Numbered from the stretch's first letter, positions 40,471-50,257 are shown. The stretch is 64,000 nucleotides of DNA from Leclercia sp. LSNIH1 (GCF_002902985.1 NZ_CP026167.1:1178001-1242000), one strand, 5' to 3'. Notes: a model not told the origin generated them from the sequence alone. Program-made: numbers and translations.

Positions 40471-40549
40471 GCCGGGTGGCGGCTTCGCCTTATCCGGCCT
40501 ACAATCTGGCAAACCCTGTAGGCCCGGTAAGCGTTAGCGCCACCGGGCG
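40471..40549. repeat. BIME between ubiA and plsB
   Basis: GCCGGGTGGCGGCTTCGCCT and the facing GGTAAGCGTTAGCGCCACCG form two units. The second ends in GGGCGTTTTTTATT, so it can also act as the ubiA terminator. It fills the gap between convergent ubiA and plsB. Confidence 0.9.
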
Positions 40550-40553
40550 TTTT

Positions 40554-42974
40554 TTATTCGCCCTGCGTCGCGCTCTCAATCGTTAAGCGCACGTCAGAGG
40601 TGATCAGCTCTGCCAGCATCTGGTAAACCTTCATCGTCTCTTCCGGCTCGGCATCACCGCTGTCACTGATATAACCCTCATCACGTAGCGTCAATACCAG
40701 CGAACTGAAGACCGCTTTGTCGAAGAACTCCGGCGCGTTGATACCGTGCAGCATCGACAGACGCTGGGCCAGAGTACGGCTCTCTTTCTCCAGCGTACCG
40801 CGGTTGATCGACGGGTTGGCGCTCAGCAGCCAGAAGGTGATGGCGTAGCGCTGCACAGTCTCGCGCGCACCCGCCGCCAGCAGCTGTAGCGTGCGTGAGC
40901 GGGACGGGTTGATCACCAGAACGTCCTCTTTCTGCGTCATCAGCCCCTGGCGGACCAGCTCTTCAGTATGCTTATCCAGCACCTCTGCCAGCTCGTCGCT
41001 GTTCCAGCGCAGGAACAACTCGGCTTTCAGCATCGGGTAGAGAGCGGTGACATGCTCCAGCAGCGCCTGACGGCTGATCTGGCGATGCTGGGTCACGATG
41101 GCGGCCATCAGCGAAGGCAGCATCAGCATATGCGCGATGTTATTGCGGTAGTAGGTCATCAGCACCGCCTGCTCGCGCGGCAGAATGATGATATCGCCGA
41201 TCGTGTCTTTCTCGACCTCGAACTTGTTCATCTGCAATGCGTGATCGATGAGCTCGCTGGCGCTGGCCGTCGGCACCGTGGCATCGGCGGCGTAGGGCAC
41301 GTTGCGCATCAGGTTCAGGTAGCAGTCGATCTGCTCGGTCAACTGCTCGCGGGTAAGCGAGCGCTGGCGTGAGGCAAGCAGGGCGGTACAGCACAGGTTC
41401 ATAGCGTTCGCCGCCCCGGCGTTGTTAATGCGTACCATCAGATCGGCAGCAATGGCGTTCACCGTCGGCGTCAGCCAGGCCGGACGCACCGCTTCGATCG
41501 GATCGATGGACTCACGCCACTCCGGTACACGGTGGTTGAGGTAGGTCATCAGCGGCATCGGCTCGCCGAAGTTAACATACCCCTGGCCGAGGTTACGCAG
41601 CTTGCTCAAACCACGCAGCATCTGCAGCAGGCTCTCTTTCTCTTTGGTGGCGCCGCGCAGCTCTTTGGCGTAGGTGCCCACTTCCATCACGTGCTCGTAA
41701 CCGATGTAGATTGGCACCAGGGTGATAGGACGCGTACCGCCGCGCAGCATCGCCTGGATAGTCATCGACAGGGTGCCGGTCTTCGGATCGAGCAAACGCC
41801 CGGTACGGGAACGGCCACCCTCCACAAAGTACTCAACGGAATAGCCGCGGCTGAACAGCTCGCCGAGATACTCGCGGAAGACGGTGGAGTAGAGCTTGTT
41901 ACCTTTAAAGGTACGGCGAATAAAGAACGCACCCAGACGGCGGAAGATCGGCCCTGCCGGCCAGAAGTTGAGGTTAATGCCCGCCGCAATGTGCGGTGGC
42001 ACCAGCCCCTGGTGATAGAGCACGTACGAGAGCAGCAGGTAGTCCATGTGGCTGCGGTGGCAGGGGACGTAGACAATTTCATGGCCGTCATGGGCCAGCT
42101 GGCGCACACGCTCGGCGTTGTGCACGTTAATCCCCTGATAGAGACGGTTCCAGGTAAAGCTCAGGATACGGTCGCTGAGGCGGATCATCTCGTAGGAGAA
42201 GTTGGCGGCAATCTCTTCCATCAGGGCGATGGCGTTTTGCTGCGCCTTCTCATGGGAGATCTTTTTGCTGCGCGCTTCGTCTTCGACGGCACGGGCAATG
42301 GCTTTCGACGCCAGCAGCTTATTGAACAGATCCTGGCGAGCAGGCAGGCGCGGGCCTACCGCGGCAAGACGCTGGCGGGCAAAGTGCATACGCGCCACGC
42401 GGGCCAGCTTCTGGGCGATGGTTTTATCCGTGCCGTGCTCATCGGCCATGCGGCGCAGGGAGACGGAAGGTGAAAAACGGACAAAGCTGTCGCGGCCCAG
42501 CCAGTTGACGGCGAAAAACTTCTGCACCCCGTTGAGCATGCGCAACGGCGGATTCTCTTCGCCTTTATCGCGCCCCGGACGACGGCCAAACATCACCGAT
42601 ACCGGCACCATCTGCACATCCAGCAGCGGGTTGCTGCGGTGCAGGTCGAGGTAATCATGGAACAGCTTAATGGACTCTTCTTTCGGCGTGTACCAGGTGA
42701 ATACGCGAGGTCCGCCGTGGATAAAGATGTAGCGTGGCAGTTGGGTGCCGTCGATCTCCAGCGGCTCCAGCGGATCCGGGAGATCGTGCGCCAGGCATTG
42801 GGCGCGGAGCGTCAGCAAGTCGGCCTTCGAGTTGTAAGGCAAAACGTACATAATAGGACGCGAGGTATCGAGTCCCAATTCCAGCGTGGGAACCGCCGGA
42901 ATAGACTTGCTTTTTACCAGGACGCTTAATGGTAAATTAAGTAATTTGTAGTAAATTCGTGGCCAGCCAGACAT
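40554..42974 (-). CDS. plsB: glycerol-3-phosphate acyltransferase PlsB
   Basis: The start [19 protein letters not shown] at 42974 gives 806 residues, the E. coli size. The frame runs back to 43037 without support. The acyltransferase HX4D box is in [13 protein letters not shown] (about 305-317), followed by the substrate block [15 protein letters not shown] and [11 protein letters not shown]. It acylates glycerol 3-phosphate at position 1 on the inner membrane, the first step of phospholipid synthesis. It is divergent from dgkA across 155 bases. Confidence 0.96.
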   Translation of the reverse strand: MSGWPRIYYKLLNLPLSVLVKSKSIPAVPTLELGLDTSRPIMYVLPYNSKADLLTLRAQCLAHDLPDPLEPLEIDGTQLPRYIFIHGGPRVFTWYTPKEESIKLFHDYLDLHRSNPLLDVQMVPVSVMFGRRPGRDKGEENPPLRMLNGVQKFFAVNWLGRDSFVRFSPSVSLRRMADEHGTDKTIAQKLARVARMHFARQRLAAVGPRLPARQDLFNKLLASKAIARAVEDEARSKKISHEKAQQNAIALMEEIAANFSYEMIRLSDRILSFTWNRLYQGINVHNAERVRQLAHDGHEIVYVPCHRSHMDYLLLSYVLYHQGLVPPHIAAGINLNFWPAGPIFRRLGAFFIRRTFKGNKLYSTVFREYLGELFSRGYSVEYFVEGGRSRTGRLLDPKTGTLSMTIQAMLRGGTRPITLVPIYIGYEHVMEVGTYAKELRGATKEKESLLQMLRGLSKLRNLGQGYVNFGEPMPLMTYLNHRVPEWRESIDPIEAVRPAWLTPTVNAIAADLMVRINNAGAANAMNLCCTALLASRQRSLTREQLTEQIDCYLNLMRNVPYAADATVPTASASELIDHALQMNKFEVEKDTIGDIIILPREQAVLMTYYRNNIAHMLMLPSLMAAIVTQHRQISRQALLEHVTALYPMLKAELFLRWNSDELAEVLDKHTEELVRQGLMTQKEDVLVINPSRSRTLQLLAAGARETVQRYAITFWLLSANPSINRGTLEKESRTLAQRLSMLHGINAPEFFDKAVFSSLVLTLRDEGYISDSGDAEPEETMKVYQMLAELITSDVRLTIESATQGE

Positions 42975-43129
42975 AAACGATGTAAAGCCTCTGGTTAAAA
43001 ATGCAATTGCGGCGCAAGGATAACAGAAAGCGCGCAAAATTTCTGTTGTTACCCGTCATACTTCCGGCGGCAGCGCAGCGCGCTTAAGCCACCGTTTCTG
43101 ACGCTATTTTCGAAGAAAGGTTTCTTTTA

Positions 43130-43498
43130 ATGGCCAACAATACCACTGGGTTAACCCGAATCATTAAAGCTGCCGGCTATTCCTGGAAAGGCATTCGTGC
43201 TGCCTGGATCAATGAAGCCGCTTTTCGCCAGGAGGGGGTAGCAGTCATCGCGGCGATTATTATTGCCTGCTGGCTGGATGTTGATCCCATCACCCGCGTA
43301 CTCCTGATTGGATCGGTAATGTTGGTGATGATAGTCGAAATTCTGAACAGTGCGATCGAGGCGGTGGTCGACCGCATTGGCAGCGACTTCCATGAGCTTT
43401 CGGGCCGGGCGAAAGATATGGGCTCTGCCGCTGTGCTGATGGCGATTATCGTTGCTCTGTTTACCTGGGTCACGCTGCTTTGGGGGCATTTGCGATAA
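43130..43498 (+). CDS. dgkA: diacylglycerol kinase DgkA
   Basis: The 122 residues equal the E. coli length, with three membrane helices. The catalytic helix VEILNSAIEAVVDRIGS holds the two essential glutamates (codons 70 and 77). The amphipathic N-terminus is conserved. The enzyme phosphorylates diacylglycerol from osmolyte synthesis back to phosphatidate. It is divergent from plsB, another lipid gene, and 109 bases before lexA. A modest hairpin with a T-run at 43504-43531 may terminate it. Confidence 0.97.
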   Translation: MANNTTGLTRIIKAAGYSWKGIRAAWINEAAFRQEGVAVIAAIIIACWLDVDPITRVLLIGSVMLVMIVEILNSAIEAVVDRIGSDFHELSGRAKDMGSAAVLMAIIVALFTWVTLLWGHLR

Positions 43499-43562
43499 GC
43501 CTTCAGAAACCGAACAAGTCTCTGGTTTTTTATGCGGTTTGTGGTTCCAAAATCGCCTTTAG

Positions 43563-43599
43563 CTGTATATACTCACAGCATAACTGTATATACACCCAG
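43563..43599 (+). promoter_or_regulatory. two LexA (SOS) boxes upstream of lexA
   Basis: CTGTATATACTCACAG (43563-43578) and CTGTATATACACCCAG (43584-43599) both fit CTG-N10-CAG with TATAT centres, five bases apart. From memory they are the same as the double operator of E. coli lexA, and they end 8 bases before the ATG. Confidence 0.95.
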
Positions 43600-43607
43600 G
43601 GGGCGGA

Positions 43608-44216
43608 ATGAAAGCGTTAACGACCAGGCAGCAAGAGGTGTTTGATCTCATTCGGGATCATATCGGCCAGACGGGTATGCCGCCGACGCGTGCAGAAATC
43701 GCGCAGCGTCTGGGCTTCCGTTCTCCAAACGCCGCTGAAGAGCACCTTAAAGCCCTGGCGCGTAAGGGTGTGCTTGAGATTGTCTCCGGCGCGTCTCGTG
43801 GTATTCGTCTGCTCGTTGAAGCAGAAGAGGGCCTTCCGCTTGTCGGTCGTGTCGCCGCCGGGGAACCGCTGCTGGCGCAACAGCATATTGAAGGCCACTA
43901 TCAGGTCGATCCGGGCATGTTCAAACCGAGCGCGGACTTCTTGCTGCGCGTCAGCGGGATGTCCATGAAGGATATCGGCATTCTCGACGGCGATCTGCTG
44001 GCGGTACATAAAACGAAGGATGTGCGCAACGGCCAGGTCGTTGTGGCGCGCATAGATGATGAAGTGACCGTTAAGCGTCTGAAAAAACAGGGCAACACGG
44101 TACAGCTGCTGCCGGAAAACAGCGAGTTTTCCCCGATTGTTGTCGATCTGCGTGAACATAACTTTTCCATCGAAGGGCTGGCGGTAGGCGTCATCCGCAA
44201 CGGTGAATGGTTATAA
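43608..44216 (+). CDS. lexA: SOS repressor LexA
   Basis: The 202 residues equal the E. coli length. An N-terminal winged helix (about 1-70, with [20 protein letters not shown]) is joined to an S24 self-cleavage domain. The scissile bond is Ala84-Gly85 in RVAAGEP, and the catalytic pair is Ser119 (SGMSMKD) and Lys156 (DEVTVK). Cleavage stimulated by RecA filaments derepresses the SOS genes. Autoregulated by the two boxes upstream, and followed by dinF after a hairpin. Confidence 0.98.
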   Translation: MKALTTRQQEVFDLIRDHIGQTGMPPTRAEIAQRLGFRSPNAAEEHLKALARKGVLEIVSGASRGIRLLVEAEEGLPLVGRVAAGEPLLAQQHIEGHYQVDPGMFKPSADFLLRVSGMSMKDIGILDGDLLAVHKTKDVRNGQVVVARIDDEVTVKRLKKQGNTVQLLPENSEFSPIVVDLREHNFSIEGLAVGVIRNGEWL

Positions 44217-44228
44217 CCTCTTTCTGAC

Positions 44229-44265
44229 AGACTGCGGCAACCCCGCAGTCTGCTTTTCTTTTTTC
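44229..44265 (+). terminator. hairpin with T-rich tail between lexA and dinF
   Basis: AGACTGCGG, loop CAAC, CCCGCAGTCT is followed by GCTTTTCTTTTTTC. Since dinF is in the same operon in E. coli, it probably attenuates rather than ends transcription. Confidence 0.7.
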
Positions 44266-44279
44266 TCCCGGTCATACAC

Positions 44280-45599
44280 ATGTCTCTGCTGACTGCTTCA
44301 GACAAGGCGTTGTGGCGTCTTGCCCTCCCGATGATCGTCTCCAATATCAGCGTCCCGCTGCTGGGGCTGGTGGATACCGCCGTTATCGGCCATCTCGACT
44401 CTCCGGTCTATCTGGGCGGTGTCGCCATCGGCGCCACGGCAACCAGTTTCCTGTTTATGCTGCTGCTCTTTTTGCGTATGAGCACCACCGGTCTCACCGC
44501 TCAGGCCTATGGCGCGAAAGATCCGCTGCGTCTGGCCCGGGCGCTGGTGCAGCCGCTGATCCTCGCGCTCGGCGCCGGTCTGCTGATTGTGCTGCTGCGC
44601 ACACCGCTTATCGATCTGGCGCTACATATCGTGGGTGGCAGCGAGGATGTCCTGCATCAGGCGCGGCGCTTCCTTGAGATCCGCTGGCTCAGCGCCCCGG
44701 CATCGCTGGCTAATCTGGTGCTGCTCGGCTGGCTGCTGGGGGTGCAGTATGCCCGGGCACCGGTGATCCTGCTGGTGGTGGGTAATCTGCTCAATATCGT
44801 GCTGGATCTATGGCTGGTGATCGGGCTGAAAATGAACGTGCAGGGGGCCGCCCTGGCGACCGCTGTCGCCGAATATGCCACCCTGTTGCTTGGCTTGTGG
44901 ATGGTCTGGCGGGTGCTGGCTCTGCGCGGCATTTCCCTGGCGCTGCTGAAAGCGAGCTGGCGCGGCAATATCCGCAAGCTGCTGGCCCTGAACCGGGACA
45001 TTATGCTGCGCTCGCTGCTGCTGCAACTCTGTTTCGGCGCGCTGACGGTGCTGGGCGCGCGTTTGGGGCCGGAGATTATCGCCGTTAACGCCGTGCTGAT
45101 GACGCTACTCACCTTTACCGCCTACGCGCTGGATGGTTTTGCCTATGCGGTTGAAGCGCACTCCGGGCAGGCCTATGGCGCCCGGGAAAGCGGCCAGCTG
45201 CGCGAAGTATGGCGGGCAGCCTGCCGTCAGTCTGGCATGGTGGCGCTGGCCTTCGCGCTTGTCTATGCCCTGGCGGGTAACCCGATCGTGGCGCTGCTGA
45301 CTTCGCTGCCAGAGCTGCGCGCGCTGGCGAGCCATTATCTTGTCTGGCAGGTGATTTTGCCGGTGGTGGGGGTCTGGTGCTATTTGCTCGACGGCATGTT
45401 TATCGGCGCAACCCGTGGCGCAGAGATGCGCAACAGTATGGCCGTCGCGGCCGCCGGGTTTGGTCTGACGCTGTTCACCTTGCCCTGGCTGGGTAATCAC
45501 GGCCTGTGGCTGGCCCTGAGCGTTTTCCTGGCGCTGCGGGGGCTCTCTCTGGGCTGGATCTGGCGCCGGCACTGGCGCAACGGCACCTGGTTTCAATAA
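44280..45599 (+). CDS. dinF: MATE-family efflux protein DinF
   Basis: The 439-residue protein has about twelve membrane segments. The MATE start pattern LWRLALPMIVSNISVPLLGLVDTAVIGHL is present, and the second half begins near residue 235. It is the second gene of lexA-dinF, so DNA damage should induce it. Transport of oxidants or bile salts has been proposed for E. coli DinF, but the substrate is not settled. The start ATG at 44280 has no strong ribosome site. Confidence 0.93.
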   Translation: MSLLTASDKALWRLALPMIVSNISVPLLGLVDTAVIGHLDSPVYLGGVAIGATATSFLFMLLLFLRMSTTGLTAQAYGAKDPLRLARALVQPLILALGAGLLIVLLRTPLIDLALHIVGGSEDVLHQARRFLEIRWLSAPASLANLVLLGWLLGVQYARAPVILLVVGNLLNIVLDLWLVIGLKMNVQGAALATAVAEYATLLLGLWMVWRVLALRGISLALLKASWRGNIRKLLALNRDIMLRSLLLQLCFGALTVLGARLGPEIIAVNAVLMTLLTFTAYALDGFAYAVEAHSGQAYGARESGQLREVWRAACRQSGMVALAFALVYALAGNPIVALLTSLPELRALASHYLVWQVILPVVGVWCYLLDGMFIGATRGAEMRNSMAVAAAGFGLTLFTLPWLGNHGLWLALSVFLALRGLSLGWIWRRHWRNGTWFQ

Positions 45600-45740
45600 C
45601 GGCTTCACCTTACTGAATGGTAAAAGATTCCGAATAACAAACCCAACGCCGCACGCTTATCTATAATTATTATCACGTCCAGCACGAAATCTATTTCAGG
45701 ACGAACTTATCCTTAACGACCGAGCGAAGAGGAATCGATG

Positions 45741-45950
45741 ATGAATAAAGACCAAGTCGGCGGTAACTGGAAGCAGATCAAAGGTAAAGTAAAAGAACAG
45801 TGGGGCGACCTGACTGACGATGACATGACCGTTATCGAAGGTAAACGTGACCAGCTGGTGGGGAAAATTCAGGAACGCTATGGTTATGAGAAAGACCAGG
45901 CGGAGAAAGAAGTTGGTGACTGGGAAACCCGTAACAACTATCGCTGGTAA
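45741..45950 (+). CDS. yjbJ: CsbD-family stress protein YjbJ
   Basis: The protein has 69 residues when started at the second of two adjacent ATG codons (MNKDQVGGNWKQIKGKVKEQ), as in E. coli. Starting at 45738 adds one residue, and the GAGG site allows either. It is small, hydrophilic and helical, with the CsbD pattern KGKVKEQWGDLTDDD and the C-terminal WETRNNYRW. E. coli YjbJ is abundant in stationary phase and under osmotic stress; its biochemical role is unknown. Monocistronic. Confidence 0.93.
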   Translation: MNKDQVGGNWKQIKGKVKEQWGDLTDDDMTVIEGKRDQLVGKIQERYGYEKDQAEKEVGDWETRNNYRW

Positions 45951-45985
45951 TTCAGCTCTACCCGCAGGTACACGGATGTACGCCC

Positions 45986-46014
45986 AGGGCGACCTTCAGG
46001 TCGCCCCTTTTTTT
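45986..46014. terminator. bidirectional terminator between yjbJ and zur
   Basis: GGGCGACC, loop TTCA, GGTCGCCC is followed by seven T on the plus strand. It separates convergent yjbJ and zur. Confidence 0.88.
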
Positions 46015-46018
46015 ATGC

Positions 46019-46534
46019 TCAGCGCGGCTTCTTTTTCAGCTGGATAGAGTGGTCATGCTGGCAATTTTCCTGATGGCGGCAGGCCTCGACTTCTACGCAG
46101 TTGCGGCACAGACCGTGCGCTTCAATCACGTTGTGACGCAGGGCAAATCCCATCTTCGCCGCCAGAGTATGCATGATGTCTTCCACCCCTTCCGCGCCTT
46201 CTTCCTTCACGCTGCCGCAGCGATCGCAAATAAACATCGCTGAGGTGTGGGTAGGCTGATCGAAAAGGTGGCACAGCACATAGCTGTTGGTCGATTCCAC
46301 TTTATGCACAAAACCCTGCTCAAGCAGAAAATCGAGCGCCCGGTATACGGTAGGGGGCTTCGCCTGCGGCTCGCTTTCGCGCAGCAGATCGAGCAGGTCG
46401 TAAGCGCTGATGGCCCCGTTTTGCAGGCTCAGCAGGCGCAACACTTCAAGGCGCTGCGGAGTCAGGCGCACATTGCGTTGCGCACAGAGCTTTTCGGCTT
46501 GCGCTAACAGTGCCTGCATTGTGGTCGTTTCCAT
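46019..46534 (-). CDS. zur: zinc uptake regulator Zur
   Basis: The start METTTMQALLAQAEKLCAQ with GAGGTGCAAA upstream gives 171 residues, the E. coli length. A longer frame to 46699 is spurious. It is a Fur-family winged helix with structural zinc cysteines Cys103/Cys106 (CDRCG) and Cys143/Cys146 (CRNC). The regulatory zinc set His77, Cys88, His96 and Glu111 is also present. The C-terminus is the His-rich CQHDHSIQLKKKPR. It represses zinc uptake genes when zinc is sufficient. It is divergent from a cupin gene. Confidence 0.96.
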   Translation of the reverse strand: METTTMQALLAQAEKLCAQRNVRLTPQRLEVLRLLSLQNGAISAYDLLDLLRESEPQAKPPTVYRALDFLLEQGFVHKVESTNSYVLCHLFDQPTHTSAMFICDRCGSVKEEGAEGVEDIMHTLAAKMGFALRHNVIEAHGLCRNCVEVEACRHQENCQHDHSIQLKKKPR

Positions 46535-46646
46535 TTTGCACCTCGAATAACGTGGAATAACAAACCGCCAGTTTACCATGTTCTGGCCTAAACGCCGAGA
46601 TCCAGCAGGTGTGCTACCCTGACGAAAAACCACGGGGGACCAAAAG

Positions 46647-47135
46647 ATGAAAAGACCGGACTGTATTCGACACTGGCGTGAGGTAGAAGGGGCCGACAAT
46701 TCAACCTATCCCGATAGCACAGAGCGTTTCTCCATTGGCGCGCCCCTGGCTCGAGCGCTTGGCTTAGGCCGCCTCGGTATTCACCATGAACGTCTGCCGC
46801 CTGGGCGTCGTACCTCCTATCCACATGCCGAAAGCGATGAAGAGGAGTTTATCTTTGTGCTGGAGGGTTATCCCGAAGCCTGGATCAACGGGTATTTATG
46901 GAAGCTGGAGCCGGGGGACAGCGTAGGATTTCCGGCCGGGACGGGGGTTTGCCACACCTTTATTAATAACACCACTGAAGAAGTGCGGTTATTAGTGGTG
47001 GGCGAAGCCAATAAAAAATATAACCGAATTTATTATCCGCTAAATGCAGTATATGCCGCCACCCGTGAAGATCTCTGGATCGATCACCCGCCACAATTTT
47101 TTGGTCCGCATGATGGAAAACCCGGGCGAAAATAA
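46647..47135 (+). CDS. cupin-domain protein of unknown function
   Basis: The 162-residue protein has one cupin barrel. Motif 2, GDSVGFPAGTGVCHTFINN (about 91-109), matches G-X5-PXG-X2-H-X3-N exactly. Motif 1 reads YPHAESDEEEFIFVLEG (about 58-74); the first histidine is kept, but the second of the usual HXH is a glutamate and an acidic cluster follows. A metal site is therefore possible but atypical. It is divergent from zur across 112 bases, with no Zur box that I can see. E. coli has yjbLM in this interval. No substrate can be assigned. Confidence 0.75.
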   Translation: MKRPDCIRHWREVEGADNSTYPDSTERFSIGAPLARALGLGRLGIHHERLPPGRRTSYPHAESDEEEFIFVLEGYPEAWINGYLWKLEPGDSVGFPAGTGVCHTFINNTTEEVRLLVVGEANKKYNRIYYPLNAVYAATREDLWIDHPPQFFGPHDGKPGRK

Positions 47136-47299
47136 ATTCTTGTTCTATACCTATTTAAAGCAATAAGGAAATCAATAGCTTATCTAATACTAAAGTTTAA
47201 GACATATTTAGCTTCTAATACTTTTTTCACAGAGGACGTATTTCCCTGCGCGGCGTATAGCCGCCGGGGTTAATTTACCCAAAATAAGTCAGGTGTCCT

Positions 47300-48610
47300 G
47301 TGAAAATAAAACTCAAACTTTCTGTGGCGGGAATTGCCATCGGTATTCTTTTGTCTCATCAGGCTGGAGCCACAAATACCTGGACGGAAGCACGCGGCGA
47401 TGCAATGGGCGGAACAGGCGTTGCATCGGCCCATTATGGCAGCGGGGTGTTAATTAACCCGGCGCTGTTGGCAAAATCAAAAGAGGAAGATGATGTCACC
47501 GTCATTTTCCCCTCCGTGGGAGCGCAAATTAGCGATAAAGACAATTTGCAGGATAAGATCGATGAAATCAGCGATGAGATCACCGACGATCGGCAGATGA
47601 TCGACGATCTGACCGTGGCGCAGATCGCCGCCGATCCGCAAGGCACGCTTAGTGAGCTGCAGAGAGCCGCCGGCAGCCTTGCCGATCAGCTGGAATTTCT
47701 TGATGGCAAAACGGCGCATGCCAACGCCGGCGGCGGGATAGCCGTGAGCATCCCGGGTTCCGGCCTGTCGCTGGCGTTTGTCGCCAAAGCTAATGCCCAT
47801 GCCCGCGTCAGCTCAGAAATCGATCCTCAGGACATCGATTTTTTACGCCGATTGCAGGGTAGCCCGGGAATGACCAACCAGATGGCGCTGAGCGCGGCGC
47901 GCAACGGCAGCGACGTGATTACCCGCAATCTTAACTCTGTTGCCATGGGCAGAGGGGCCATCGTCTCCGATTATGGCGTGGCGATTGCCCGTCAGTTTAC
48001 GGTAAGCGACCTGCCGGTTTCGGTGGGCGTCACGCCGAAACTGCAGCAAACCTGGCTCTATAACTACACCACCTCCATTTATACCTACGACAGCGGCGAC
48101 TTTAACAGCAGCCGCTACCGTAACGACGATACCAGTTTTAACGTCGATGTCGGCGTGGCGGTGGACTTTGGTGAGAACTGGACGGTGGGCCTGAGCGGGC
48201 AGAACCTCTTATCACGTGATATTGATACCAATGACATCCGCATTCTCAACGGGCGTACCGGGCAGGTGGTGAGCTATCAGGACACATACCAGATCCGCCC
48301 CCTGGTAACGGCGGGTGTCGCCTGGCATACCGGCCTGCTTACCCTCAGCGCCGATGGCGATCTGACCGAAACCCGCGGCTTTAAGAGTGAAGAAAACGCG
48401 CAGTATGTCGGCGTGGGGGCAGAAGTGACCCCGCTGAGCTGGCTGGCGGTACGCGCAGGCTTTCGCGGTGACGTGAGGGGCACCGACAGCAACGTCTTCA
48501 CGGGCGGGTTAGGCTTTGCGCCGTTTAATACCGTGCATATCGATTTGACCGGTATTTACGGGGAAGATGAAACCTGGGGGGCCGGGGCCCAGTTGAGCCT
48601 GACCTTCTGA
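47300..48610 (+). CDS. TraF-like outer-membrane beta-barrel protein (TraF_2 family)
   Basis: The 436 residues start at a GTG (MKIKLKLSVAGIAIGILLS) with a signal peptide ending about AGA24. The mature start TWTEARGDAMGGTGVASAHY plus GVLINPALLAK is the pattern of the F-type TraF_2/FadL-like barrels. A charged helical stretch (about 78-137) is inserted before the barrel. Alternating strands run to a terminal aromatic residue (LSLTF), as expected for the outer membrane. Despite the family name there is no conjugation gene nearby, so a transfer role is unlikely. The 164 bases before it are AT-rich and unassigned. Confidence 0.7.
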   Translation: MKIKLKLSVAGIAIGILLSHQAGATNTWTEARGDAMGGTGVASAHYGSGVLINPALLAKSKEEDDVTVIFPSVGAQISDKDNLQDKIDEISDEITDDRQMIDDLTVAQIAADPQGTLSELQRAAGSLADQLEFLDGKTAHANAGGGIAVSIPGSGLSLAFVAKANAHARVSSEIDPQDIDFLRRLQGSPGMTNQMALSAARNGSDVITRNLNSVAMGRGAIVSDYGVAIARQFTVSDLPVSVGVTPKLQQTWLYNYTTSIYTYDSGDFNSSRYRNDDTSFNVDVGVAVDFGENWTVGLSGQNLLSRDIDTNDIRILNGRTGQVVSYQDTYQIRPLVTAGVAWHTGLLTLSADGDLTETRGFKSEENAQYVGVGAEVTPLSWLAVRAGFRGDVRGTDSNVFTGGLGFAPFNTVHIDLTGIYGEDETWGAGAQLSLTF

Positions 48611-48690
48611 AGGCATCCGGAGGCGCTCGGCCTCCGGCGAATATGTGCTATAGTAGCGCCCCATTTTCACCAGATGCTTAAAACTTCGCC

Positions 48691-49686
48691 ATGTCGTCAG
48701 AAAACTCGTCCCGCTATCCTGCCCACCGTTTTTCCATCGCGCCGATGCTCGACTGGACAGACAGACATTGCCGCTACTTCCTGCGTCTGCTGTCGCGCCA
48801 CACCCTGCTCTATACCGAGATGGTGACCACCGGGGCGATCATTCACGGCAAGGGTGACTATCTCGCCTACAGCGAAGAGGAGCATCCGGTGGCGTTGCAG
48901 CTGGGCGGCAGCGATCCGGCGGCGCTGGCGCACTGCGCGAAGCTGGCTGAGGCGCGTGGCTACGACGAGATTAACCTCAACGTCGGCTGCCCTTCCGATC
49001 GCGTGCAGAACGGCATGTTTGGCGCCTGCCTGATGGGTAATGCGCAGCTGGTGGCCGACTGCGTGAAAGCGATGCGCGACGTGGTCTCCATTCCGGTGAC
49101 GGTAAAAACCCGCATCGGCATCGACGATCAGGATAGCTACGAATTTCTCTGTGATTTCATCGGTACGGTGGCTGGCAAGGGGGAGTGCGAGATGTTTATC
49201 ATCCATGCCCGCAAAGCCTGGCTCTCTGGCCTGAGCCCGAAAGAGAACCGTGAGATCCCGCCGCTGGATTACCCGCGCGTGTATCAGCTAAAGCGCGATT
49301 TCCCTCAGCTGACCATGTCCATTAACGGCGGCATCAAGTCCCTTGAAGAGGCGAAAGGGCATCTGCAGCATATGGACGGCGTTATGGTGGGCCGTGAGGC
49401 GTACCAGAACCCGGGCGTGCTGGCGGCGGTAGATCGCGAAATCTTTGGTGTGGACGTTGCCGATCGTGACCCGGTGGCGGTGGTGCGGGCGATGTACCCT
49501 TACATTGAGCGCGAGCTGAGCAACGGCACCTATCTGGGCCACATCACCCGTCATATGCTGGGGCTGTTCCAGGGTATTCCGGGGGCGCGCCAGTGGCGCC
49601 GTTACCTGAGTGAAAACGCCCATAAAGCGGGTGCCGATATCGAGGTGCTGGAGCAGGCGCTGCGTCTGGTGGCAGACAAACGATAA
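48691..49686 (+). CDS. dusA: tRNA-dihydrouridine synthase A
   Basis: The 331-residue protein is an FMN-binding TIM barrel. It opens with [19 protein letters not shown], has the catalytic Cys100 in [17 protein letters not shown], and carries the phosphate-binding SINGGIKS and [13 protein letters not shown] loops. It reduces uridines 20 and 20a in tRNA D-loops. The N-terminus is shorter than some E. coli annotations, which start further upstream. No clear ribosome site precedes the ATG at 48691, so the exact start is less certain than the gene. Confidence 0.95.
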   Translation: MSSENSSRYPAHRFSIAPMLDWTDRHCRYFLRLLSRHTLLYTEMVTTGAIIHGKGDYLAYSEEEHPVALQLGGSDPAALAHCAKLAEARGYDEINLNVGCPSDRVQNGMFGACLMGNAQLVADCVKAMRDVVSIPVTVKTRIGIDDQDSYEFLCDFIGTVAGKGECEMFIIHARKAWLSGLSPKENREIPPLDYPRVYQLKRDFPQLTMSINGGIKSLEEAKGHLQHMDGVMVGREAYQNPGVLAAVDREIFGVDVADRDPVAVVRAMYPYIERELSNGTYLGHITRHMLGLFQGIPGARQWRRYLSENAHKAGADIEVLEQALRLVADKR

Positions 49687-49714
49687 TTTTCACCAATACT
49701 TCGTCAAATTCACC

Positions 49715-49748
49715 ACGCCCGGCACCGCATTGCCGGGCGTTTGGTTTC
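49715..49748 (+). terminator. dusA terminator
   Basis: ACGCCCGGCA, loop CCGCAT, TGCCGGGCGT is followed by TTGGTTTC, a strong stem with a short T-tail. Confidence 0.7.
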
Positions 49749-49767
49749 ATTATCAAGAGGTTATTTG

Positions 49768-49783
49768 TGGCACGGATCTTGTA
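49768..49783 (+). promoter_or_regulatory. sigma-54 promoter of pspG
   Basis: TGGCACGGATCTTGTA carries the TGGCACG -24 element and a near-consensus -12 (TTGTA for TTGCA) at the correct spacing, 45 bases before pspG. E. coli pspG is driven by sigma-54 and PspF. PspF sites would lie at about 49685-49760, but I could not assign them. Confidence 0.8.
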
Positions 49784-49827
49784 ACTATCACATCAGCGTA
49801 TCGTTGTGATGCATTTGGGAGAGAGCC

Positions 49828-50070
49828 ATGCTGGAACTACTTTTTGTGATTGGATTTTTTGTCATGCTGCTGGCAACCGGCGTCTCGTTGCTGGGGATCA
49901 TCGCCGCACTGGTGGTTGCGACAGTGGTGATGTTTATCGGGGGACTGTTTGCCCTGATGTTGAAACTGTTGCCGTGGTTGCTGTTAGCCGTGGCGGTGGT
50001 GTGGGCAATACGGGCGATTAAATCGCCAAAACTTCCACGCTATCAGCGCAATAACCGTTTTCGTTACTAA
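49828..50070 (+). CDS. pspG: phage-shock protein G
   Basis: The 80-residue protein has two membrane helices (about 3-45 split by a turn, and 48-64) and a basic C-terminus KSPKLPRYQRNNRFRY. PspG is an effector of the phage-shock response to inner-membrane stress. The ATG follows GGGAGAG and the sigma-54 promoter above. Confidence 0.94.
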   Translation: MLELLFVIGFFVMLLATGVSLLGIIAALVVATVVMFIGGLFALMLKLLPWLLLAVAVVWAIRAIKSPKLPRYQRNNRFRY

Positions 50071-50257
50071 GGTATTGAGCGGTTCGTCACATCCTTGCAA
50101 CTTTTACGGCATCATCACTTAGAACAGAATAGGATTTAGTTATCGAATCTGTCACTATGACCGCCGTTAAAGAATTCATCGCGCTGTACCCTACATACAG
50201 CCGAACTAAAAAAAAGCAAAGCAAGAAAGGGCTTCCCAAGGGAAGCCCAATTTTTTA
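50071..50257 (+). ncRNA. pspG 3' UTR, possible PspH-like small RNA
   Basis: The pspG transcript continues about 185 bases to a strong terminator. The last 100 bases hold a small hairpin (GCTGTACCCTACATACAGC near 50191), an A-rich linker and the terminal hairpin with a T-run. In E. coli an Hfq-bound RNA, PspH, comes from the pspG 3' end. The layout here would allow the same. A 94-residue frame from 50157 runs antisense into qorA and is not convincing. Confidence 0.4.
50229..50256. terminator. bidirectional terminator between pspG and qorA
   Basis: GGGCTTCCCAAGGGAAGCCC is a perfect stem with AATTTTTTAT on the plus side and an A-rich run (T-run on the minus strand) on the other. It serves both convergent genes. 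Confidence 0.9.

Noticed and set aside
47300..48610. Conjugation system suggested by the TraF-like protein
   Set aside because: No other transfer gene is nearby, and the TraF_2 family includes many chromosomal outer-membrane barrels.
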